DNA of 9,251 nt. Origin: an uncultured Selenomonas sp. (lineage in GTDB: Bacteria; Bacillota; Negativicutes; Selenomonadales; Selenomonadaceae). The stretch covers positions 1 to 9,251 of the forward strand of contig CALIBA010000308.1 of assembly GCA_938045435.1 (NCBI GenBank), read 5' to 3'. Under the pieces are notes generated by a model that worked only from the letters and a program-made list of their open reading frames with translations, was not told the origin of the DNA and did not search any database. How positions within the stretch are numbered: the first letter of the stretch is position 1; each line of letters begins with the position of its first letter. The position numbers and the translations under genes are program-made. Shown here in pieces: positions 1 through 5,654 of the stretch.

Positions 1-151
1 GGGTAAGATTTGCCGCGGGGAAAAGGCCGCTCTCGGTCACAGAGCGCAGTGTGCTGCACGATGCTGCATCACCAAAATCTGCAGCATCCGGTGCCGCGCC
101 GCATCCAAAACTATCGAGCACGATGAGAAAAACCCGTTTGATCTTTGCCAT
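1..151 (-). CDS. deoB: Phosphopentomutase (DeoB), N-terminal part, cut by window edge
   Basis: Reading the minus strand from the ATG at 151-149 gives 50 residues beginning MAKIKRVFLIVLDSFGCGAA and continuing with PDAADFGD and STLRSV. This is the typical N-terminus of DeoB, the alkaline-phosphatase-superfamily enzyme that interconverts ribose (or deoxyribose) 1-phosphate and 5-phosphate in cytoplasmic nucleoside salvage. The Asp in VLDSFG (residue 13) corresponds to a metal-binding aspartate of the family. The nucleophile and the rest of the protein lie beyond base 1. An AAGGAA ribosome-binding sequence (162-167) stands 10 bases upstream of the start. The gene begins 16 bases after the GNAT gene's stop on the same strand, so the two are probably co-transcribed. 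A plus-strand reading across the same bases has no recognisable protein character. The identification rests on motif recall and is strong for so short a piece. Confidence 0.88.
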   Translation of the reverse strand, partial: MAKIKRVFLIVLDSFGCGAAPDAADFGDAASCSTLRSVTESGLFPAANLT

Positions 152-167
152 TGCTGTCACATTCCTT

Positions 168-704
168 TCACAGTTCCAGTCCTGCGCGTTTTCGCGCTTG
201 ATATTCGCGGTCAAGCAGTCCGAGGATGACGAGGTTTTCATAGGCGCCGCGGCAGAGAATCGTCTCGCGGATGAGCGCCTCACGCACCATGCCCTCAGAT
301 TCATAGAGATGGAGTGCTCTGGCGTTGTAGTCCTTGCAGTCGAGCCATGCACGATGTGCCCCCATATCATCAAATGCCCATGCTTTGAGGAGTTTCATCG
401 TCTCATGACCGTAGCCATGCCCCTTTTTCCCAATGATGACATGTGTCCACTCCTGCTCTTTGGACGGCAGAAGAAGCCCTGCGATATGGAGATAGCCGAC
501 GCGCATGTCGCCTGAGCGTTCCTCGACAATAATGTTCATGGATGATGTGGCATCATGCGTGATGCGTGTATGATCCTCGCGCGAGAAGGGGACGATGAAG
601 TCCTTGTTGTCATCTGCCGCCTGTAGGGTACAGATATAGTCGATGTCCCCTGCATCTGCTTGCCGCAAACGCAATTGCACACCTTCCTTTAGAATGCGCT
701 CCAT
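168..704 (-). CDS. GNAT-family N-acetyltransferase
   Basis: This is a 178-residue cytoplasmic protein of the GNAT fold, which transfers an acetyl group from acetyl-CoA to an amine; the substrate cannot be told from sequence. The acetyl-CoA pyrophosphate-binding motif A is visible as GKKGHGYG at residues 92-99, preceded by the strand EWTHVII. The following conserved part includes AWLDCKDYNARALHLYESEG (119-138), the usual strand plus the Asn/Tyr region ending in a YxxxGF-like turn, here YESEGM. The N-terminal LRLRQADAGDIDYI also fits the family start. Overall it resembles the RimJ/RimL-type (Acetyltransf_3) branch. The start at 704 is supported by a strong AAGGAGGA Shine-Dalgarno (711-718) six bases upstream. 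It is the first gene of a probable two-gene unit with deoB; any functional link to nucleoside salvage is not shown by the sequence. Confidence 0.85.
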   Translation of the reverse strand: MERILKEGVQLRLRQADAGDIDYICTLQAADDNKDFIVPFSREDHTRITHDATSSMNIIVEERSGDMRVGYLHIAGLLLPSKEQEWTHVIIGKKGHGYGHETMKLLKAWAFDDMGAHRAWLDCKDYNARALHLYESEGMVREALIRETILCRGAYENLVILGLLDREYQARKRAGLEL

Positions 705-747
705 TAAGTTTCCTCCTTATAAAGTGGATACGGTGGAACCTGTTTTT

Positions 748-777
748 ATTTTACCTTGAAGCAGATGAAAAATGCAA
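748..777 (-). promoter_or_regulatory. Possible promoter for the GNAT-deoB unit
   Basis: On the minus strand, TTGCAT (777-772) and TAAAAT (753-748) are separated by 18 bases, and the -10 is preceded by GG. The -10 matches the housekeeping consensus at 5 of 6 positions but the -35 at only about 3 of 6. The position, roughly 45 bases upstream of the GNAT start, is sensible. This is the best candidate I found and is weak. Confidence 0.3.
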
Positions 778-803
778 ACCTTTTATGATTGTATATAAAT
801 AGA

Positions 804-832
804 TTGACGATATTCCACGAACATCATATAAT
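804..832 (+). promoter_or_regulatory. Strong sigma-A/sigma-70 promoter for the mreB operon
   Basis: TTGACG (804-809) and a perfect TATAAT (827-832) are separated by exactly 17 bases, which gives 11 of 12 consensus matches. Transcription would start near 839, leaving a leader of about 40 bases before the ATG at 882. It is the only good plus-strand promoter ahead of the 172-residue protein gene and mreB. It may also read through to the flagellar genes, since no terminator is visible between mreB and flgF. Confidence 0.85.
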
Positions 833-867
833 GGGAAACAAGGCTTAGGAAATGTATCGTAGGGAAT

Positions 868-874
868 GGGAGGA
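868..874 (+). promoter_or_regulatory. Ribosome-binding site that sets the start at 882
   Basis: GGGAGGA lies 7 bases before the ATG at 882. The in-frame ATG at 852 has no comparable Shine-Dalgarno and would sit only about a dozen bases from the predicted transcription start. The shorter reading, beginning MDDTKKN, is therefore preferred. Confidence 0.8.
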
Positions 875-881
875 AATAAGC

Positions 882-1400
882 ATGGATGACACGAAGAAAA
901 ATCCATCAGTGCGTGATGTACTTTGGACGAAGAAGCGTGCGCGTGATCAGATTTTAGATAAAGTCGGAAAACTGTGCGAAGAAGCGTGGGCACTTTATGA
1001 CAAAATTGCCGCAAGCGGCACGCCAATTTCTGTGGATGCTGTTGCTGCACGGGAACTGGGTGCACGGCTGTGTGCGCTTGGCTATATTATTGAAGGGGGG
1101 CACTATATCGACCGCATTGCCTACGAACTGCGCACCAAGGAAGTCTATCTGACGGCGCGTGAGATCACAAAGGCATATGCTGCGGAGATGGTGCTGACAT
1201 TCCTTGAGAGTATTCTTAGCTACAGTGAAAAACTCGGGCGGGAGGACGAGGCGGTGCGCATATACATCGAACGCCTCGAACAGACGCTCGAGGAGATCCG
1301 GCAGGTATTCCTTCCTCCCCCGCAGGAAGAAGAGGAGCAGCCGGAAGAACGTGCCGACGAAGGAAATGAGCCTGCTGCAAACGAAGCAGTGCAGCAGTAA
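882..1400 (+). CDS. Unrecognised helical protein with acidic tail, first gene of the mreB operon
   Basis: I do not recognise this 172-residue protein. No signal peptide or membrane segment is seen, so it should be cytoplasmic. Residues about 1-143 look almost entirely alpha-helical, with charged amphipathic stretches such as WTKKRARDQILDKVGKLCEE and a helix with coiled-coil character around 120-143 (EDEAVRIYIERLEQTLEEIR). Residues 145-172 form a low-complexity Pro/Glu/Gln/Ala tail starting PPPQEEEEQPEE, probably disordered. Two cysteines (32, 64) lie in the helical part; no catalytic or metal-binding pattern is evident. The gene follows a near-consensus promoter and ends 32 bases before mreB, so the two are probably co-transcribed; an adaptor or regulator for the MreB filament or wall machinery is conceivable but only inferred from position. 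An in-frame ATG at 852 would add 10 residues. Reality as a gene is well supported by promoter, ribosome-binding site and codon pattern. Confidence 0.8.
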   Translation: MDDTKKNPSVRDVLWTKKRARDQILDKVGKLCEEAWALYDKIAASGTPISVDAVAARELGARLCALGYIIEGGHYIDRIAYELRTKEVYLTAREITKAYAAEMVLTFLESILSYSEKLGREDEAVRIYIERLEQTLEEIRQVFLPPPQEEEEQPEERADEGNEPAANEAVQQ

Positions 1401-1432
1401 ACAGAGCTAGGGATACTAGGAGGATTTCCTAC

Positions 1433-2461
1433 ATGTTCGGCATGTCAATGGATATAGGAATTGATCTGGGCACAACAAATGTGCTCGTTTTTGTCAAAGA
1501 TAAGGGGATTGTTCTCAGAGAACCGTCCGTTGTTGCAATCAACCGTGACAACAATCAAATGCTTGCCATCGGTGAGGATGCACGGCAGATGATTGGCCGC
1601 ACACCGGGCAACATTGCCGCCATCCGGCCCCTGCGTGAGGGAGTCATTGCAAACTATGCGCTCACGGAGAGTATGCTCCGCTTCTTTATTGAAAAAGTCG
1701 TTGGGCGCAGCGTGGTCTTTCGTCCGCGCGTCATGATCTGCATCCCCCCCGGGCTGACAAAGGTCGAGCAGCGCGCCGTGCAGGAGGCTGCCGAGCAGTC
1801 AGGGGCGCGCCAAGTTCAGCTCATCGAGGAACCGCTTGCGGCTGCGATGGGGGCCAATCTCGATATTGTAGAGGCGCAGGGCGCTATGGTCATCAATATC
1901 GGCGGCGGCACAACCGATGTTGCAGTCATCAGTCTCGGCGGCATTGTAACGAGTGACAGCATTCGCATTGCGGGCGATACGTTTGACGATGAAATCATGG
2001 AGTATGTCAAACGCGAATTCAATATGATCATCGGGGAACATACCGCAGAGCAAATTAAGATGCGTGTTGGGGCGGCATATACTGCGGCGCGGCGTGAGCA
2101 GATGGAGATCCGCGGACGGGATCTGCTTTTGGGCCTTCCAAAACATGTGACGATTTCAACGGCACAGGCATCGTCTGCCATTGATACCTCGGTGATGCAT
2201 ATTGTGGACTGCGTGAAAAGGGTGCTTGAGGAGACGCCGCCGGAGCTGATGGCAGACATCATGGACCGCGGCATTGTCCTAACGGGCGGCAGCGCACTTT
2301 TGTGCGGGATGGCGGAACTGATCGCACATCACACAGGCGCTTCGGTTGTCGTGGCAGACGATCCTATGTCGTGCGTCGCACTCGGCTGCGGCAAGGCACT
2401 CGACTTTTTCGACCGCTTCCACAGCAAAGGGCTGCGTCTGCGCTTTATGCCAAAGAAATAA
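1433..2461 (+). CDS. mreB: MreB/Mbl-family actin-like cell-shape protein
   Basis: This 342-residue bacterial actin polymerises on the inner face of the cytoplasmic membrane and guides elongasome wall synthesis. The phosphate-1 loop is DIGIDLGTTN (7-16). GRTPGNIAAIRPLREGVIA (55-73), the switch and catalytic-Glu region LIEEPLAAAMGA (130-141), GDTFDDEI (181-188) and RGRDLLLGLP (227-236) are all family hallmarks. Phosphate-2 reads VINIGGGTTDVAV, with Asn155 where the family normally has Asp, and the adenosine loop reads LTGGSALL instead of TGGGALL. These are notable but leave an intact frame. AGGAGGA (1418-1424) lies 8 bases upstream of the start. Position before flgF-flgG matches the Bacillus mbl-flhO-flhP arrangement, so it may be the Mbl counterpart; the gene symbol is the family name and does not assign orthology among MreB, Mbl and MreBH. 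Its co-transcription with the preceding 172-residue protein is likely. Confidence 0.93.
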   Translation: MFGMSMDIGIDLGTTNVLVFVKDKGIVLREPSVVAINRDNNQMLAIGEDARQMIGRTPGNIAAIRPLREGVIANYALTESMLRFFIEKVVGRSVVFRPRVMICIPPGLTKVEQRAVQEAAEQSGARQVQLIEEPLAAAMGANLDIVEAQGAMVINIGGGTTDVAVISLGGIVTSDSIRIAGDTFDDEIMEYVKREFNMIIGEHTAEQIKMRVGAAYTAARREQMEIRGRDLLLGLPKHVTISTAQASSAIDTSVMHIVDCVKRVLEETPPELMADIMDRGIVLTGGSALLCGMAELIAHHTGASVVVADDPMSCVALGCGKALDFFDRFHSKGLRLRFMPKK

Positions 2462-2548
2462 TGCGGACAATCTTTTTTGTGCAGGAAAAATAATTTTTAC
2501 GGCGAAATCTAACCATACGAGTTTATTTTGAGGAAGGGATAGAAGACT

Positions 2549-3349
2549 ATGTGGAGAGGACTCTATATTGCGGCCTCTGGCATGATTACAGAGACCAAGC
2601 ACACGGACATGATTGCGAACAATCTTGCCAATGCGAGCGCGTCGGGGTTCAAGCGCGACGATATGGCGATTCGCGAGTTTGAGCCGATGCTTCTGCGCCG
2701 CATCAACGATCAGACCGACAGTGCTGTGACAAGCTTTAAGAGATTCCGCCTCGGGGGCGGTGCGCCGCTCGTCGGTACGCTTGGGCTTGGTTCGGCTGTG
2801 GATGAGATTGCGACGGACCACCTGCAGGGAGCGATGCAGACAACGGGGAACACGTATGACTTCGCCATTTCAGGCGAGGGCTACTTCGTCATTGATACCC
2901 CTCAGGGCGCACGCTATACGCGCGACGGCAGTTTTTACCGGGCGGCGAACGGGCAGCTCCAGAATGTGCGCGGACAGGCGGTGCTTTCTGCGCAGGGGCG
3001 GCCCATCACGATTCCCCAGGAAGCCGTATCGGTCAGTGTCGCCAGTGACGGGCGGATTTATGCAGATGGGCGGCAGATTGCTCAGATGGGGTTTGTCCAG
3101 TTCGACGCACCCAATGCCGTCGTTAAGCAGGGAGACAATCTCTATCGTGCGCAGGAAGGCGCACGACCGACACAGGCAACAGGTGTTATCGAGCAGGGCA
3201 TGCTTGAAGCGTCGAATACGAGCGTTGTCACGGAGATGGTTGAGCTCATCAACAACTACCGCGTCTATGAGGCTGGGTCAAGGGCTGTGCAGTCGCAGGA
3301 CGCCATCCTCGATAAGGCCGTCAATGATGTCGGACGCAGCAGCGGCTGA
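2549..3349 (+). CDS. flgF: Flagellar basal-body rod protein FlgF (FlhO-like)
   Basis: This 266-residue flagellar rod/hook-family protein is exported by the flagellar type III system and is predicted to form the proximal rod. The N-terminal signature is MWRGLYIAASGMITETKHTD, then MIANNLANASASGFKRDD, the FlgF/FlgG ANNLANxxTxGFK motif. Central TGNTYDFAISGEGYFVI is the strand seen in FlgE/F/G proteins. The C-terminal helix begins GMLEASNTSVVTEMVELINN (217-236) and ends with the RVYEAGSRAVQSQD repeat-type helix. There is no cleavable signal peptide, as expected. The start is preceded by AGGAAGGG (2531-2538). The 87-base gap after mreB shows no convincing promoter or terminator, so read-through from the mreB promoter is plausible. 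Choosing FlgF over FlgG rests on being first of the pair and on the more canonical FlgG downstream; both are paralogues. It would be called FlhO in Bacillus nomenclature. Confidence 0.88.
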   Translation: MWRGLYIAASGMITETKHTDMIANNLANASASGFKRDDMAIREFEPMLLRRINDQTDSAVTSFKRFRLGGGAPLVGTLGLGSAVDEIATDHLQGAMQTTGNTYDFAISGEGYFVIDTPQGARYTRDGSFYRAANGQLQNVRGQAVLSAQGRPITIPQEAVSVSVASDGRIYADGRQIAQMGFVQFDAPNAVVKQGDNLYRAQEGARPTQATGVIEQGMLEASNTSVVTEMVELINNYRVYEAGSRAVQSQDAILDKAVNDVGRSSG

Positions 3350-3357
3350 GCAGGATT

Positions 3358-3384
3358 TAAGAAATAAAACAGTTTCTCCGATAA
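3358..3384 (+). promoter_or_regulatory. Candidate flagellar sigma-28 (FliA/SigD) promoter upstream of flgG
   Basis: TAAG (3358-3361) and TCCGATAA (3377-3384) are separated by 15 bases, against the sigma-28 consensus TAAA-N15-GCCGATAA: 10 of 12 positions match with the exact spacing. It lies in the 94-base flgF-flgG gap, about 60 bases before the flgG start. It would allow flgG-flgA-flgH-flgI-flgJ to be transcribed independently of mreB. No housekeeping promoter competes with it in this gap. Confidence 0.5.
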
Positions 3385-3386
3385 AA

Positions 3387-3400
3387 GGATAGAGGACTAT
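3387..3400 (+). repeat. Leader element shared with flgF (copy 2; copy 1 at 2537-2550)
   Basis: GGATAGAGGACTAT here matches GGATAGAAGACTAT at 2537-2550 at 13 of 14 positions. In the flgF copy the final AT is the beginning of the ATG start codon. In this copy the equivalent codon is ATT, in frame with flgG but 45 bases upstream of its real start. It looks like a relic of duplication of an ancestral rod gene with its leader, or a shared RNA-level regulatory site. Confidence 0.5.
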
Positions 3401-3426
3401 TTCGTTTGGGACTGAAATATGTTCCC

Positions 3427-3434
3427 GGAGGGAG
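3427..3434 (+). promoter_or_regulatory. Ribosome-binding site that sets the flgG start
   Basis: GGAGGGAG ends 9 bases before the ATG at 3444. A second ATG follows immediately at 3447 and either could be used. The reading frame is open further upstream to a non-standard ATT at 3399, but that extension has no FlgG-like character and no need to be translated. Confidence 0.75.
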
Positions 3435-3443
3435 ATCATAACT

Positions 3444-4235
3444 ATGATGAGAGCACTTTGGTCTGCGGCATCCGGCATGAAGGGCCAGCAGACGCAGATG
3501 GACATCGTCGCGCATAACATTGCGAATGTCAACACGTACGGCGGCAAGAAGGTTCGTGCAGAGTTCCAGGATCTCGTTTATCAGACGCTGCGTGAGGCAG
3601 GCGCACAGAACGGCGCTGATGGGCAGTACCCGACGGCGCTTCAGATCGGTCTTGGTACGCGGGTCGCAGCGACGCAGCGCGTCTTTACGCAGGGGGCACT
3701 GCAGACAACGGACAATCCGACGGACATCGGCATCCAGGGAGAGGGATTTTTCCGCGTCTCCATGCCGGATGGTACGACGGCATATACGCGTGATGGTACG
3801 TGGAAGCTCGACTCCAACCGCCGCATGGTGACGACAGACGGCTATCCCATCGCAGACGGCATCACGATTGATGCAAATGCACCGGCAGATTCCATTGTCA
3901 TCTCAGGCGACGGACGTGTTTCCTGCACACCTGCAGGCGGTACACAGCAGGAAGTTGGTCAGATTACACTCGCGCGTTTTGTCAACCCCGCAGGACTTAC
4001 CTCCATTGGCAAGAACCTCTTTGTTGTTTCCGAGGCTTCAGGGGAGGCCATCGAGGGGAATCCGGGCACGGACGGCACAGGCACACTGACCCAGGGCACG
4101 CTTGAAATGAGCAACGTCCAGATCGTTGAAGAAATGGTGAACATGATCGTTTCGCAGCGTGCATATGAGTCCAACTCAAAGGCAATCACCACATCGGATT
4201 CGATGCTTGAGATTGCAAACTCCTTGAAGCGTTGA
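3444..4235 (+). CDS. flgG: Flagellar distal-rod protein FlgG
   Basis: This 263-residue protein makes the distal rod, the drive shaft crossing the periplasm through the P and L rings, and is exported by the flagellar type III apparatus. It starts MMRALWSAASGMKGQQTQMD (1-20), followed by IVAHNIANVNTYGGKKVRAE and FQDLVYQT, the FlgG N-terminal signature. The middle contains TDNPTDIGIQGEGFFRV and AYTRDGTW. The C-terminus carries LEMSNVQIVEEMVNMIVSQR (221-240), AYESNSKAITTSD and a terminal helix, the most conserved FlgG block. Two N-terminal positions depart from the common motif: His24 (usually Asn) and Gly34 (usually Phe of GFKK). Length is close to the roughly 260 residues usual for FlgG. The stop codon overlaps the TTG start of flgA. 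A sigma-28-like promoter and a strong ribosome-binding site precede it. Confidence 0.92.
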   Translation: MMRALWSAASGMKGQQTQMDIVAHNIANVNTYGGKKVRAEFQDLVYQTLREAGAQNGADGQYPTALQIGLGTRVAATQRVFTQGALQTTDNPTDIGIQGEGFFRVSMPDGTTAYTRDGTWKLDSNRRMVTTDGYPIADGITIDANAPADSIVISGDGRVSCTPAGGTQQEVGQITLARFVNPAGLTSIGKNLFVVSEASGEAIEGNPGTDGTGTLTQGTLEMSNVQIVEEMVNMIVSQRAYESNSKAITTSDSMLEIANSLKR

Positions 4236-4999
4236 TCGTCCGTAAGGGCGTCTTTATAGCCACTTTGTTTCTATGGAGTGGCTTCTTCTCTTTTCTTCTC
4301 ACGGGGACAGCTGATGCTGCCTATTACGATGGATGGCAGGAAGAACGATTCCCTATCGTGCTTTCTTCCGCGCAGATTTCGCAGCTTGCCGAGCAGAAGA
4401 TTGAAGAAAAACTCGCGGCGCTTGGGGAGACGCGGCGCCATGAGGTGCGATTGCAGCGTGCGCCCAATACGATGCGGCTTCCGGCGGGAGAAGTGACGGC
4501 AGAAGTAGAGTTCCCACAAGAACTCATCTATGGCAGACAGATCCCCATTGGCATTGCGGTCTATGTGGATGGCGTGCTCTATCGCCGTGTGACGAGTTAC
4601 TATCGGATCATGGTCTATGACCGCGTGCTCGTTTCCATCGCAGACATCTCTCCTGAGAGTACGCTTTCATCTGCGAATGTGCGTCTTGAGGAACGTGCGG
4701 TGGAGACGGCACCCGCTGCAACCCTAACAGATTTTTCTGTATTGGAAGGGCGCGTTGCAGCGCGTGTCATCCGGCGCGGCACTGTCATCATGCCGAATAT
4801 GCTCACATCACCGCTCGTCCTGCGCGTTGGCAGCCCGGTGCATATCGTTGTGCACAGCGGGGGGATCTCCCTCCGTGCCGAGGGGATTGCCATGGAACAG
4901 GGACGCATCGGCAGATTAATTCGTGTGCGCAACGTGCGTTCCGGCAAGGTGCTGCGCGGTCGCGTCATCGACGAAGAAACAGTGGAAGTTTCGGGCTGA
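4232..4999 (+). CDS. flgA: Flagellar P-ring assembly chaperone FlgA (TTG start)
   Basis: This 255-residue secreted protein acts in the periplasm to assist FlgI assembly into the P-ring. A signal peptide is clear: basic VRKG at residues 3-6, a hydrophobic core about 7-25, and likely cleavage after TADA (26-29). An N-terminal domain with the SSAQISQLAEQKIEEKLAAL helix is followed from about residue 131 by the SAF-type domain typical of FlgA C-termini, reading RVLVSIADISPESTLSSANV and later RRGTVIMPNMLTSPLVLRVG. It ends with RNVRSGKVLRGRVIDEETVE, a FlgA hallmark. No ATG or GTG is available; the TTG at 4232 overlaps the flgG stop in TTGA and is the only start upstream of the signal peptide before an in-frame stop at 4208. 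No good Shine-Dalgarno precedes it, so translation is probably coupled to flgG. FlgA implies a diderm envelope. Confidence 0.88.
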   Translation: MIVRKGVFIATLFLWSGFFSFLLTGTADAAYYDGWQEERFPIVLSSAQISQLAEQKIEEKLAALGETRRHEVRLQRAPNTMRLPAGEVTAEVEFPQELIYGRQIPIGIAVYVDGVLYRRVTSYYRIMVYDRVLVSIADISPESTLSSANVRLEERAVETAPAATLTDFSVLEGRVAARVIRRGTVIMPNMLTSPLVLRVGSPVHIVVHSGGISLRAEGIAMEQGRIGRLIRVRNVRSGKVLRGRVIDEETVEVSG

Positions 5000-5039
5000 G
5001 TAAAGGATTCACTCGATGTTTCCATAAGGAGATAATACC

Positions 5040-5639
5040 ATGAGAAAAGAAAAATGGCTTGCGGGGACCCTCGCCGCTCTTTTGGCATCGGTGAGCCTTG
5101 CGCCGGCCGCTTCGGCGGAATCCCTATGGCAACATAAAGACGGATATGTGACCAGAAACATCTTTGCCGATCATCGTGCCGCGAATGTCGGCGACATCTT
5201 GACCATCATCATCAGCGAGAATACAACGACGGCAGCGTCTAAGAACAGCACGAATCAAAAAAGTGGTTCAGTTTCGCTGGGCGGGGGCATTGGCATTTTC
5301 GATTTCCTGAAAGCGGCTTCAGCGAGCGGGTCGGACAGCTTTAACGCAAAGGGAACAGCCTCTTCGACCAATAGGGCTGTAGGCAATGTTACCGTTACCG
5401 TTGTCGAGGTTACCCCGAGCGGCAACCTGATCTTAGAGGGGACGCAATCCATCTGGCAGAACCGCAACGAGCACAAGATTACGCTGCGTGGCGTGTGCCG
5501 TCCCGAGGACATCACCAGCGCCAATACGATTCTGTCTTCGCGGGTAGCGGACGCAACCGTTCGGTTTGATGGGAAAGGCCCCCTCAACGCAAAACAGCGG
5601 CAGGGGATTCTCACGCAGATCTTTAATATCTTGTTCTAA
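5040..5639 (+). CDS. flgH: Flagellar L-ring protein FlgH, without lipobox
   Basis: This 199-residue protein should form the outer-membrane L-ring around the rod. Recognisable FlgH parts are SLWQHKDGYVTRNIFADHRA (28-47), VGDILTIIISENTTTAASKN (51-70), the Gly/Ser-rich middle, RAVGNVTVTVVEVTPSGNLI and LEGTQSIW, and the RGVCRPEDITSANTILSSRV block with the ILTQIFNILF terminus. The N-terminus is a normal signal peptide (RKEK, hydrophobic core, cleavage after ASA at 24-26). Proteobacterial FlgH is a lipoprotein with a Cys just after the signal peptide; here no such Cys exists and the only cysteine is in the C-terminal RGVC block. It is somewhat shorter than the enterobacterial protein (about 230 residues). 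AAGGAG (5026-5031) stands 8 bases before the ATG. It lies 40 bases after flgA with no promoter seen between them, so it is in the same transcription unit. Confidence 0.93.
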   Translation: MRKEKWLAGTLAALLASVSLAPAASAESLWQHKDGYVTRNIFADHRAANVGDILTIIISENTTTAASKNSTNQKSGSVSLGGGIGIFDFLKAASASGSDSFNAKGTASSTNRAVGNVTVTVVEVTPSGNLILEGTQSIWQNRNEHKITLRGVCRPEDITSANTILSSRVADATVRFDGKGPLNAKQRQGILTQIFNILF

Positions 5640-5654
5640 AAGGAGCGTCTTTCT

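Noticed and set aside
51..515. Open 154-codon plus-strand frame across the left end
   Set aside because: It lies opposite the GNAT and deoB genes, which have clear family motifs and good ribosome-binding sites; the plus-strand translation resembles nothing and has no Shine-Dalgarno.
852..881. Ten-residue N-terminal extension of the first mreB-operon gene from ATG 852
   Set aside because: No Shine-Dalgarno before 852, whereas GGGAGGA lies at ideal distance before ATG 882.
751..1065. Open 104-codon minus-strand frame over the divergent promoter region
   Set aside because: It runs antisense through the 172-residue protein gene and both promoters; composition is not protein-like and no start signal is present.
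1816..2274. Long antisense frames inside mreB (also 1799-2146 and 2279-2821)
   Set aside because: They are complementary shadows of a strongly conserved gene, with no ribosome-binding site or recognisable domain.
2486..2498. AAAAA-TAA-TTTTT inverted repeat between mreB and flgF as a terminator
   Set aside because: Only A-T pairs with a 3-base loop; too weak to terminate. The rest of the 87-base gap shows no G-C stem and no convincing promoter.
2760..3392. 210-codon plus-strand frame overlapping flgF
   Set aside because: Extremely Arg/Ser-rich translation in a shifted frame of flgF, a usual by-product of GC-rich coding sequence.
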